In this document: piece by piece, positions 13,196-24,961 of the stretch
Position numbering within the stretch: the stretch's first letter is position 1
How the letters are laid out: the number at the start of each line of letters is the position of its first letter
Source of the DNA: Megaleporinus macrocephalus
Taxonomy: Eukaryota; Chordata; Actinopteri; Characiformes; Anostomidae
Direction: 5' to 3'
Assembly (NCBI GenBank): GCA_021613375.1
Contig: CM038703.1
Location: 21,626,194 to 21,690,193 of the forward strand
DNA: 64,000 nt
Made by a program: the position numbers and the translations under genes
The notes under the pieces: model-generated
What the model saw: the letters and a program-made list of their open reading frames with translations, nothing else
Database searches by the model: none
What the model was told of the DNA's origin: nothing

Positions 13196-15584
13196 AAAAA
13201 AAAAAACTACTTTTAATGTAATGAATTTTGCACTGGTCCTAAACCACAGATGACAATTGGATAACAGGTACAGAACAGTGTGACATTATAGCCACCTAAA
13301 TACCACCATATTACAGCTGGCAGAATAACGCTCTGTCATGACCCAATGTAATTTCAAGGAACAATATCTTCATGTGTTCTGGGCTGATATGATTATGGGG
13401 GGCTGAAGACAGTGAGCTGAATCAGGCAGGAGGAATGGAGGAGCTGTAGCATGTTGCTTTGTGGGAAGGGCACTCTTTGATGCATTCTCCCACTCTTTTC
13501 TTCGCACTAGCCTTATCAGTTACGATGCATTCAGAGGCAGAGCAGAATACAGCTTTATAGCACAAAGATCATTAGATGGTAGAGTATACATCACTGTGAC
13601 CTCACTGTAGAACAGCCAGGGCCAGAGTGGGACTTGTTTTCAGAGCAGGAATTATGATGCACCAGCCCACCCTAATCTTCACATACATAAAGGCGCACAC
13701 ACACAAAAGCATGCTGTCCTGCAGTTTCATTACGTAAGGCTATAAGCTATTCCTAACAGCTGTGCAGTCATCAGCCTACCTATTCCAACTCTTCACTCTG
13801 ATACATAAAAATAGCAATCAACCAGAAAGAAGGAAAGACAACCAACACTGTAGCAGCCTTCCATTCTAAAGCATGTGTTTGCTTAACACTCCTGTTCAGA
13901 AAAAATAACCAGTTAAAATCAGACAACTGAGACATGCATAACTTAAACAGTTAAGGAAAAAAACTCTAAATCTAATCAATGTAGGGAAAAGAATGCTGCT
14001 ACAGTGTTTTGTATATCATTTGAACATGGCAGCTGCCCTTTGTGTTCTGTGAAAAATGTAATGATGAATAGACAAATAGAAAAGCCCCAAAATCCCCTGG
14101 AATAAAGCCTCTTTACATTAACTTACATTAAAATTAAAGAACGCTTTTGTCTTCTCCTGTGAAGTTACTATTTTGGACAGCGACAGTATGTATGGTCTAT
14201 TTATGTCTTACCTTTAATAGCTTAATACATTGAAGTAAAACTAGATGTTCTCAAAGCCTGTGCCAAGTACCAAAATCACAGAAAACAATGACAACGCCGA
14301 TTTTTGTTTTCAGCTTTGGACAGATAGAAATGATATACTTTAAGAGCAGATATGCTTTTAAACACCCCCCTTACATACCCCCCCTTCATTATGCAAGGAG
14401 AATAATCTTCTATTCTATATAGTTTTTTCAGAATTTCCTGAAAAAACATATTGTTTTGACTGTAAATAAAAAAATAAACAAAGCTTGGTCTCTGACTTTG
14501 GAGCAGTGCTGTAAATTTCTTTGTCCATAGGCCATTAATGAATGACAAAGACAGATGATGAATTTTTATGCTGCGCTTCAGCATAGACTTTATGAAATGA
14601 TCTTGATTTCTCCTTCGGACCCTTTTTTTGCATTCTGATGGATGCTTCACCACGTCTCCTTGCCTTGACCTGGCCTACCTGTTATGTAGCTATTACCGTT
14701 TTTTATGTAGTCCAGGGGGAAGAATGTCCAGTCCTATTTTTGAAGCGAGTCTGGGTCAGAAGGGCCAAGTAAGCCACCTGCCTGGGACGAAGGAACATTT
14801 GCTGGTCTTTATGTGAGACTGAGATGTCCTGTTCTCTCTCTTTCTATTTTTCTCTCTCTGTCTCTACCTATCTGTCTATCTATCTATATATCAATTAAGT
14901 TATCTGTCTGTCTATCTTTCTTTTCGTTTCTCTCTTTATGTCGGCCTGTCTCTCATTTTATAAAACCTGAGACCAGTTTACATTTCCATTTAAGGTAATG
15001 TCACTGACATGTAATTATAACATTTATAAAAGCTTCCTCCAACAAACATCATTTCTAGGATGAAACTAAAGCAACCGTTATCACAATTGATGTTTGCTGG
15101 AATAATCCTTTATAAATATTGCATCAGGTGCCATAAAAAATTATGTAGGTCTCTTTGCTGGCATTGAGTAAGATGTTACCAATTCTATTCACCAACATAA
15201 ATGAGGTCACACCATAATATCATGTATGGTCAGTAATCCTGGGCAGTAATTTAACTGCTTGGTGTTTTGGCTTGCTGTTGGGCATTTTATAACTAGGCTG
15301 GTGTAAAAAAATATTATGGTTTTCGTTTTGTCAGGGTATTAGGATACTGTCATGATCTTGCTCACCAACAAAATGAAATAAAAAAGACACATTATCCCAA
15401 ATGTCAATTTCAAATTTGAAAAACAGTCATAGAGAACTATTTGCAGTTGTGAACTCTGAACTCTGAAGCTGCTCCAACATGCAATACAGCGTGGAACAAG
15501 TTACTATTTTTATTGTAATGTGCCATAAAAATGACACAAACTGTGCTCTTTCACAGTGGTGATAGTGGTGATATCACCTTGAGG
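13196..15584. other. Unassigned DNA with short repeat scraps
   Basis: No gene is recognised. At 14148-14183 the text TCTCCTGTGAAGTTACTATT followed by TTGGACAGCGACA matches the inner end of the short inverted-repeat element at 52581-52814, so a decayed piece of that family is likely. A pyrimidine-rich stretch with TCTA and CTGT units lies at about 14832-14940. Confidence 0.5.
15022..15117. repeat. Imperfect palindrome, about 96 bp
   Basis: The left arm starts ATTTATAAAAGCTTCCTCCA and continues ACAAACATCA. The reverse complement of the right arm starts ATTTATAAAGGATTATTCCA and continues GCAAACATCA. The arms match over most of about 35 bp each, with a short centre near 15070. The outermost nine bases match exactly. 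It may be a tiny fold-back element or a chance hairpin. Confidence 0.65.
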
Positions 15585-15755
15585 CCCCCCTGCCCTGTAC
15601 AGTTTAGTGTTGGCCCTGCTTCCACATGCGATCCAACTAATCTGCTAATTAACAAGCCATTCCTGTGTTGAAGTGGGTGTGCCTAGGCAGGAGAACACCA
15701 AAAACTACAGGGCTGGTGGTCCTCCGGGTACAGGGTTGGGAACTCCTGCTGTATT
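15585..15755 (+). repeat. Short dispersed repeat, CAGGGTTGGGAA family
   Basis: The ordered phrases CTGCTAATTAACAAGCCATT, GAAGTGGGTGTGCCTAGG, CAGGAGAACACC, CTACAGGGCTGGTGGTCCTC and ACAGGGTTGGGAACTCCTGC match a very common teleost interspersed repeat, probably a non-autonomous DNA element. It is non-coding and somewhat diverged. Confidence 0.75.
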
Positions 15756-17589
15756 ATATCTTTATCAAGTACATGCTATGCCAGTTTTTATATATCAGTA
15801 CTTCATGTCGAAGGATTGACTTTTAATAAGAACCTCTCTCAAAAAAAGCACCAAGCTAACAACAGTAACAACAACATTTTTTACTTTTTATGTTTCAGTC
15901 ATGCAATCAATCACTGAGTAAAACTCCTTCTTAGTTCAGGTCACGTTGACTTTCACTTCTCGCACAGAGTAGCACAAACATAAATGTATTTGTGAGATTT
16001 GTGTATTCATGAGCATTTATTTTCAAGTCCAGGCAGCTAGGACATATGTTTTGTTTTTACAGAGGATTAATTTGTACAATATTTAGTTTAAAACTAGGGT
16101 TAAAATATACTAATATACTAAAAATATTAATAGAATGTGAAGAAATAACGATTTGGATGGTAAATCAAAGACATCTATGTTTCATGTTGTTTGATCCTGT
16201 CTGGAAATACCACTTTTGTATCTCAGGAGTGCATATTCTAACCTCCATGTTAATCATGTTAATGGTCCAGGTCAAATCATTTAACTCCAATTAGCTAATG
16301 AATTGACCAGTAAATGCCATGACAGCTGAAACTCTTGGTTAGCGACTATTAGCAACCACCATCATACATTCATGGGAAGAAAACACATTTGACAGGCAAA
16401 CAAATGAAGTAAAGAAGTGACATAAATCAAAGCAAAGCCAAAGCACCACAACTTTCTATGTTTCATATGTTTCCTTTTCTGTAGATATGTTTGATTGAAG
16501 TATGAACTGTAGCATGTTGCTTCCATTCAAAGTAAGAAAAATCCTGCACCCACTCCTCCTTCTATTGTGCTGCAGCTCTGTATTTGACAGTATTTCAAAG
16601 TGTCCACAATAACGTTATGAAATTATTATGCAGTCTTATTGGTCTGGTCTTGAAAATTAAAGTCAAAGGCCACTTTATTGTCATATGCATTTGATATGTG
16701 CTTACAACAGAAATGAAATACAGCTTCGCCTGCTTCCAGTGTTAATAACACACAACTGAGCAGCAATTCAATCATCTGTCCTGATCAGAGAAATTAACTG
16801 TAAAAAAAAAGAATGATGAAAGAAATATATTAATAAATTCACAGATAATCAACACAGGCCGAGTTCATCAGCCCCAGTGGAATTCGTCCAAGTAAAACCT
16901 TTGCTTTCCACTAAAGATTTTTCGAACACCGAGCTTTGGAAAGTGGAGCAGGTCAGTCTTGATGAATATTTAAGCGCACACCCCTCACGTTCATGCAGGC
17001 TTGTTTTGAGACAGCAATTTGCAGCAGCGACTTCAGCGTTCGCTTCTCCGTCTATAGGCTTTCTTCTTCCTTTAAAAGAATGGCACCTGCAGGTGCATCC
17101 TCGCTTCTGTCAATCATACCTAAGCTGAGCTTCTCCCTGGTGGCAGCACATCTGCACTACATTAGGACAGAAGCAGCGAGAGGCATGGAAACAGCAAAAG
17201 GCAAGGAGAAGCTCCGGGGCTGTGGGAGAGTTAGGAGGCTCATTGGCGGGACGTGTGTGAGTGTGTGTTGGAGAGCAGTGGACAGACAGGGCATGGTGCT
17301 GACACACAGGACAGGGTGCTGGCACCCATCCCAGACCAAATGCCTCACAGGGGCAGCAGAGGCTTTTACAGACGCCTAGTTCAGCTGACCTGAGACTAAA
17401 GACAAATGGCATGTTCCACAGTGGAAGCTGGCATTCTACAACCCCACAGTTGGGACACTATAAAAAAGTGACTATGACTATATTGACAATATATAGGCAG
17501 GATGTTTTATGTTTTGTCTGGTCAGATTCAGTTATTTTGTTGATATTCAATCCATATACAGTGTTCCTCAAAGAAAGGCTGAAAGGGAT
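15756..17589. other. Unassigned non-coding DNA
   Basis: No gene is recognised. The block 16860-17380 looks unique and more G+C-rich and carries several overlapping short frames on both strands (83-128 codons), none with a recognisable domain or splice context. It may be conserved regulatory sequence. Confidence 0.4.
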
Positions 17590-17990
17590 TTGCATATTTC
17601 TCCTATTCAGTTTTATTGTATGGGGTCAGTGTGTCAATGCAGCACTAATGCAGAAAAGTACATTGAGGTCTTAGAGCAACCTATGCTGTCTACAAGAAAA
17701 ATCCTTCCCAGGGATGTTCTGCAGTTTTCATTAAGACAATGTAAAATCATGTGCTGTACACATTATGAAGGCATGGTTGTGGAAGAAGAGGGTATGGGAC
17801 TGGCCTGCCTGCGGTCCTGGCCATGCCCCTAATAGAGAATGTGGAGAACTTAAAAAATACAAATATAAGAAGGATGACTCTGTACCATTGCGTACCTTAA
17901 GATGTGTTTGTAGGAAGAATGGGACAAAATAACTCGTAAAACACTTAAATTGCAACTTTACAAACTGGTAAATGCTTTACATTCCCACCT
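17590..17990 (+). mobile_element. Tc1-like transposase remnant, C-terminal half
   Basis: One plus-strand frame reads NAEKYIEVLEQPMLSTRK at about 17645-17700 and then SWPCP near 17815. This follows the order of fish Tc1 transposases, where an NAEKYIQVLEQHMLPSR-like segment precedes the QQDNA box and a W-P-A-C-SPDL segment. The stretch that should hold the second catalytic aspartate is corrupted, and stops follow. Beyond the coding part, ACAAACTGGTAAATGCTTTA and GCAATGTGTTGCAGGCCTG match the 3' flank of the same kind of element. Most of the element, including the N-terminal DNA-binding region, is absent or beyond recognition. It is a dead fossil. Confidence 0.7.
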
Positions 17991-18494
17991 TTTGTTGCAA
18001 TGTGTTGCAGGCCTGACATGCAGGAATGTATAGCATGCGTATTTAGTTTACAAGACAAAAGATAAACTATAGACAAAACTGTCTACAGTCAACTGAAAGT
18101 TTAAGTAAATGTAAGAAACGGCGTTGGGTTTTTTGTTGCGTTTTTTAAACACATGGCATTTTATATTTTTTTCATTTTTATTTGTGCCTCATTTGCAGTT
18201 CATTGAAGATCTCAAAAGACCAGATCATCAAGACTTGCATCTTATTAAAAAGTTTACATTCATGAAAAATGTTAGTATTATGCATTAAGTTTAGTTTTAG
18301 AGAAATAATGTTTAGAAAACTAGTAACTAGAAAATATGGGAAAATGATAGAAACTCTCCATGTGTCATATCCACTCATTGACCATTTGTATCTACAGTGT
18401 CCATTTTTATCAGCTCCTCTCCATATAGGAATGCTTTGTAGTTCTACATTTGTGTAGGCTATATGATATATTACATACTTTGTTAGCCTCTGTT

Positions 18495-18575
18495 TTTCAG
18501 TGGTCAGGGTTTCCACAAGACCACCACAGAGCAGGTATTATTTGGGTCATGGGTCATTCTCATGGGAGTCTTGCA
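18495..18575 (+). repeat. Arm of the fold-back repeat family
   Basis: The text CAGTGGTCAGGGTTTCCACA followed by GACCACCACAGAGCAGGTAT, then TATTTGGGTCATGGGTCATT and CTCA, corresponds to the left arm of the fold-back copy at 51666-52030. The opposite arm is absent, so this is a fragment. Confidence 0.7.
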
Positions 18576-18714
18576 CTCCTTTAGACTCCTTTAGACACTC
18601 CTACCTTGTATATGTAAAGTCAGAGATTATAGCTCATCTGTTTAGTGTCTTTGCCTTTATTGCAGCTACAATACTTTTCTTAAGACTTGCTTTCAGTTTT
18701 TAAAGAAAGCTGTA

Positions 18715-18960
18715 AAAATATTTTTGAACTCCTCCAAAGTTCAGTCTTAGAAGTTGCATTTTTTGCTTTTCAAAATCCAAATCAACTTTGTCTCATCAGA
18801 CTTGTCAGCTTACCTTGTTCTTTTATAGTGTGTTTTCTATGATTTATATTTTCTTTTCTCAGTAACTGCTTCTTTTTTGGACAAAATATTTTTTTTAGAT
18901 CTGAAGCAACAGTTTGGCTTTTTTATTCCTCATGCAAGTGCATTATTTATCTGATCTTTG
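18715..18960 (-). mobile_element. Possible Tc1 remnant
   Basis: Phrases such as TCCAAAGTTCAGTCTTAGAA, AATCCAAATCAACTTTGTCT and CATCAGACTTGTCAGCTTAC resemble the antisense of the segment around the first catalytic aspartate in fish Tc1 elements, where WSDE reads CTCATCAGACCA on the opposite strand. No ends and no open frame remain. Weak support. Confidence 0.3.
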
Positions 18961-20150
18961 CGTAGCAGCTTATGTGAATGTTAGTGCCACCTTTTACACC
19001 TAGTGTAACCTTTGTTAGGAGGACGCAGCTGTAACTCATTCATCTTAAGATTGCAAGGAAAGAAGAGATTAAGTATCAGTAGGTGCACAAAAGTAAATTG
19101 TGAATAAATGGAATCCTGGTAGATTGTGATACTGAAAATAAATAGCTTAAAGGCCACATAAACTAGAAATTAAAGAAATGGTCCTCTACTTTAGCACAGT
19201 ATTGTGTGTAACTAACTATCTAATTCTAATTAAATTTAAATAGTAAATAGAAGGACAGGGATAACTCTAGATTTGTAAAGGTTAATAATATGCAAACATT
19301 CATTGGGCCCTATGTGTTATTCTGTCTGACTATTGAACATTTGTTGAACAAAAAGCCCCCTCCCCACACCCTCAGAATGATGCTGCACTTGCTGACCCTC
19401 CATTCATTTGCACATAATGCATTGAGTCATCCTGTGTATTGGATCTGACCAGAATGTTCTGAAACAGTGCATCTGGCTGTTTTTGTTTCCCATAATGAAA
19501 AAAGAAAAAAGCCCATAGTTTATTAGGTAGTACGCCTGTCAGTCGTGCTCCTCCAGAGACTGTTCCGCGATATCTGAGCTGAGCCTTTGGCTGCCCTTAG
19601 AGGGCATTGCTGGGTAACTCTGGTGTGCTAGAGGACTTGGGTCTCTTTTGCCGTGTAATACGAATCACAGCGAGTTCGATCCACAGGGCTATTTAGGGCT
19701 CACAGACCCAAAGGAGATCCAGCAGAGGTCTGTGTGAGGGTATTCGTACTGGGGAGGCCAGTTTACTAGAAAATCTCCTCAGTAGACCGGTAAGAATGGC
19801 CATTTCCCTTAGAAAGGCAGTGTGAGGTGAAGCTAAAAAGTTAACTCTCAAGAACTTTCACCAGCCAGTGCCAGTATGCAGTCAAAATCTGTCAGATCCT
19901 ACCCCATTTTCTCACCTTCTAATCTATCCTAACAGGTATTCTTGACCTTTTTATTATTCTGTTCATTTATTCTGTTCATTCATATATATATATATATATA
20001 TAATATGGCAAAAGTTTGATTCAAAATAATATGTATTATTATTTATATACAATATATATTCTATATCATTCGTTTTTGTTACATACTCGCTAATTTTACA
20101 TACAAAATACTGTACAGCAAATGAAAAGGTTTTATAAGATGAATTTTTTA

Positions 20151-23100
20151 CAGCTTAAAGCTCCACCTTACAGCTACAGCTATAACTCCACCTTACAGCT
20201 CCAGCTTACAACTCCACCTTACAGCTACAACTTACAGCTACATCTTACAACTCCACCTCACAGCTACAGCTTACAGCTCCACCTTACAGCTACAGCTATA
20301 ACTCCACCTTACAGCTCCAGCTTACAACTCCACCTTACAGCTACAACTTACAGCTACATCTTACAACTCCACCTCACAGCTACAGCTTACAGCTCCACCT
20401 TACAGCTACAGCTTACCGCTCCACCTTACAGCTACAGCTTACAGCTACATCTTACAACTCCACCTCACAGCTACAGCTTACAGCTCCACCTTACAGCTAC
20501 AGCTTACCGCTCCACCTTACAGCTACAGCTTACCGCTCCACCTTACAGCTACAGCTTACAACTCCACCATACAGCTCCACCATACAGCTACAGCTATAAG
20601 TCCACCTTGCAGCTACAGCTTACAGCTCCACCTTACAGCTACAGCTTACCGCTCCACCTTACAGCTACAGCTTACAACTCCACCATACAGCTCCACCATA
20701 CAGCTACAGCTTACAACACCACCTTACAGCTACAGCTATAACTCCACCTTGCAGCTACAGTTTAGAACTCCACCATACAGCTATAGCTAACAACACCACC
20801 ATACAGCTACAGTTTATAGCTACAGCTTACAGCTACAGTTTACAGCTCCACCATACAGCTACAGCTTACAACACCACCTTACAGCTACAGCTTACAGCTT
20901 CATCTTACAGCTACAGCTTACAACACCACCTTACAGCTACAGCTTACAGCTACATCTTACAGCTACAGCTAACAACACCACCATACAGCTACAGTTTACA
21001 GCTTACAGTTACAGTTTACAGCTTACAGCTATAGTTTACAACTCCACCATACAGCTACAGCTTACAGCTCCACCTTACATCTACAGCTAACAACACCACC
21101 ATACAGCTACAGTTTACAGCTACAGCTTACAGTTACAGTTTACAGCTACAGTTTACAACTCCATCCTACAGCTACAGCTTACAACACCACCTTACAGCTA
21201 CAGCTTACAGCGACACCTTACAGCTACAGTTTACAACTCCACCATACAGCTACAGCTTACAGCTACAGTTTACAGCTACAGCTTACAACTACAGCTTACA
21301 GCTACAACTTACAGCTACAGTTTACAGCTACAGCTTACAGCTACAGCTTACAGCTACAGCTACAGCTTACAGCTGCAGTTTACAGCTACAGTTTACAGCT
21401 ACAGCTTACAACTCCACCATACAGCTACAGCTTACAGCTACAGTTTACAGCTACAGCTTACAGCTCCACTTTACAGCTACAGCTTACAGCTACAGTTTAC
21501 AGCTACAGCTTACAACTCCACCATACAGCTACAGTTTACAGCTACAGCTTACAGCTACAGTTTACAGCTCCATCCTACAGCTACAGCTTACAACACCACC
21601 TTACAGCTACAGCTTACAACTCCACCATACAGCTACAGTTTACAGCTACAGCTTACAGCTACAGTTTACAGCTACAGCTTAGAGCTACAGTTTACAGTCA
21701 CAGTTTACAACTCCATCCTACAGCTACAGCTTACAACTCCACCATACAGCTATAGCTTACAACACCACCTTACAGCTACAGCTTCACCTTACAGCTACAG
21801 CTTACAACTCCACCATACAGCTACAGCTTACAGCTACACCTTACAGCTACAGCTTACAACTCCACCATACAGCTACAGTTTACAGCTACAGCTTAGAGCT
21901 ACAGTTTACAGTCACAGTTTACAACTCCATCCTACAGCTACAGCTTACAACTCCACCATACAGCTATAGCTTACAGCTACACCTTACCGCTACAGTTTAC
22001 AACTCCACCATACAGCTACAGCTTACAGCTACACCTTACAGCTACAGTTTACAGCTCCACCTTACAGTTACAGCTTACAGCTCCACCTTACATCTACAGC
22101 TAACAGCTCCACCATACAGCTACAGCTTACAGCTACAGCTTACAGCTACAGTATACAGCTACAGTTTACAACTCCACCATACAGCTACAGCTTACAGATC
22201 CACCTTACAGCTACAGCTAACAACACCACCATACAGCTACAGCTTACAGATCCACCTTACAGCTACAGCTTACAGCTCCACCTTACAGCTATAGTTTACA
22301 ACTCCACCATACAGCTACAGCTTACAGCTCCACCTTACAGCTACAGCTTATAGCTCCACCTTACATCTACAGTTTACAACTCCACCATACAGCTACAGCT
22401 TACAACACCACCTTACAGCTACAGCTTACAGCTCCACCATACAGCTACAGCTTACAGCTACACCTTACAGCTACAGCTAACAACTCCACCATACAGCTAC
22501 AGCTTACAGCTCCACCTTACAGCTTATAGCTCCACCTTACATCTACAGTTTACAACTCCACCATACAGCTACAGCTTACAACACCACCTTACAGCTACAG
22601 CTTACAGCTCCACCATACAGCTACAGCTTACAGCTACACCTTACAGCTACAGCTAACAACTCCACCATACAGCTACAGCTTACAGCTCTACCTTACAGCT
22701 ACAGCTTACAGCTCCACCTTACATTTACAGTTTACAACTCCACCATACAGCTACAGCTTACAACACCACCTTACAGCTACAGCTTACAGCTCCACCTTAC
22801 AGCTACAGCTAACAACACCACAATACAGCCACAGCTACAGTTTACAACTCCACCATACAGCTACAGTTTACAGCTACAGTTTACAGCTACAGCTTACAGC
22901 TACAGTTTACAGCTACAGTTTACAACTCCATCCTACAGCTACAGCTTACAACTCCACCATACAGCTGTAGCTTACAGCTACACCTTACAGCTACAGTTTA
23001 CAACTCCACCATACAGCTACAGCTTACAGCTACAGTTTACAGCTCCACCTTAAAACTACAGCTAACAACACCACCATAAAGCTACAGTTTACAACACCAC

Positions 23101-24961
23101 CTTACAGCTACGGCTTACAGCTCCACCTTACAGCTACAGCTAACAACACCACCATACAGCTACAGTTTACAGCTACAGCTTACAGCTACAGTTTACAACT
23201 CCACCATACAGCTATAGCTTACAGCTCCACCTTACATCTACAGCTAACAACACCACCATACAGCTACAGTTTACAGCTACAGCTTACAGCTACAGCTTAC
23301 AGCTACAGTTTACAGCTACAGCTTACAGCTACAGTTTACAACTCCACCATACAGCTACAGCTTACAACTCCACCATACAGCTACAGTTTACAGCTACAGC
23401 TTACAGCTACAGTTTACAGCTACACCTTACAACTACAGTTCACAACTCCATCCTACAGCTACAGCTTACAACTCCACCGAACAGTTACAGCTTACAGCTA
23501 CACCTTACAGCTACAGTTTACAGCTACAGCTTACAGCTAGTTCACAGCTACAGTTTACAACTTCATCCTACAGCTACAGCTTACAGCTCCACCTTACAGC
23601 TACAGCTTACAGCTCCACCTTACATCTACAGTTTACAATTCCACCATACAGCTACAGCTTACAACACCACCTTACAGCTACAGTTTACAGCTCCACCTTA
23701 CAGCTACAGCTTACAGCTCCACCTTAAAGCTACAGCTTACAGCTACAGTTTACAACTCCATCCTACAGCTACAGCTTACAACTGCACCTTACAGTTACAG
23801 CTTACAGCTCCACCTTACAGCTATAGTTTACAACTCCACCATACAGCTACAGCTTACAGCTCCACCTTACAGCTACAGCTTACAGCTCCACCTTACATCT
23901 ACAGTTTAAAACTCCACCTTACAGCTACAGCTTACAACACCACCTTACAGTTACACCATACAACTCCACCATACATCTACAGCTTACAAGTCCACCTTAC
24001 AACTCCACCATACAGCTACAGCTTACAGCTACAGTTTACAGTTACAGCTTACAGCTCCACTTTACAACTCCACCTTACACCTACAGTTTACAGCTACAGT
24101 TTACAGCTACAGTTTACAGCTAGTTTAGAACTACAGTTTACAGCTACATCTTACAGCTACAGTTTACAGCTACAGTTTACAGCTAGTTTAGAACTACAGT
24201 TTACAGCTACATCTTACAGCTACAGTTTACAGCTACAGTTTACAGCTAGTTTAGAACTACAGTTTACAGCTACAGTTTACAGCTACAGTTTACAGCTAGT
24301 TTAGAACTACAGTTTACAGCTAGAGTTTACAGCTACAGCTTACAGCTACAGTTTACAGCTACAGTTTACAGCTAGTTTAGAACTACAGTTTACAGCTACA
24401 TCTTACAGCTACAGTTTACAGCTACAGTTTACAGCTAGTTTAGAACTACAGTTTACAGCTACAGTTTACAGCTACAGTTTACAGCTAGTTTAGAACTACA
24501 GTTTACAGCTACATCTTACAGCTCCACTTTACAGCTACAGTTTACAACTCCACCATACAGCTACAGCTTACAGCTATAGTTTACAGCTACAGCTTACAGC
24601 TCCACTTTACAGCTACAGTTTACAGCTCCACCTTACAGCTACAGCTTACAACTCCACCTTATAGCTACAGTTTACAGCTCCACCTTACAGCTACAGCTTA
24701 CAACTCCACCTTACAGCTACTTACAGCTACGGTTTACAACTCCACCTTACAGCTACTTACAGCTACGATTTACAACTCCACCTGACAGCTACAGCTTACA
24801 ACTCCACCTTATAGCTGCAGTTTACAGCTCCACCTTACAGCTCCACCTTACAGCTCCACCTTACAACTCCACAATACAGCTACAGTTTACAACTCCACCT
24901 TACAGCTACTTACAGCTATGGTTTACAACTCTACCATACAGCTACAGTTTACAGCTACAGT
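20151..24961. repeat. Large tandem array of 12-13 bp units
   Basis: About 4.8 kb is built from variants of TTACAGCTACAG (12 bp), TTACAGCTCCACC (13 bp) and ATACAGCTACAG, so almost every unit carries AGCT. Higher-order structure is visible. A 116-bp block is repeated without a mismatch at 20161-20276 and 20277-20392. A block beginning TTACATCTACAG or TTACATTTACAG recurs at 22361, 22537 and 22719. Near the right end a variant TAGTTTAGAACTACAG recurs at 24121, 24184, 24247, 24297, 24373, 24436 and 24486. These spacings (63, 63, 50, 76, 63, 50) are all close to whole multiples of 12.6 bp. The 206-codon open frame at 20121-20741 is a by-product of the repeat. The true array length may differ from this assembly. 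Confidence 0.97.

Larger units (their letters stand above)
17991..20150. other. Unassigned DNA next to the satellite array
   Basis: No gene is recognised. It contains two repeat scraps listed separately, a block 19540-19760 that looks unique, and a short (AT)n run at 19981-20003. Immediately before the array the sequence is A+T-rich (20010-20140), with no sign of a transposon end. Confidence 0.45.

Noticed and set aside
20121..20741. 206-codon open frame at the left edge of the satellite
   Set aside because: It is a translation of the tandem repeat (LQLQLT/PPYSYS patterns) and exists because the units there lack stops in one frame.
20151..24961. CRISPR-like reading of the repeat array
   Set aside because: The units are 12-13 bp and contiguous without spacers, and the DNA is vertebrate. 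It is a satellite.
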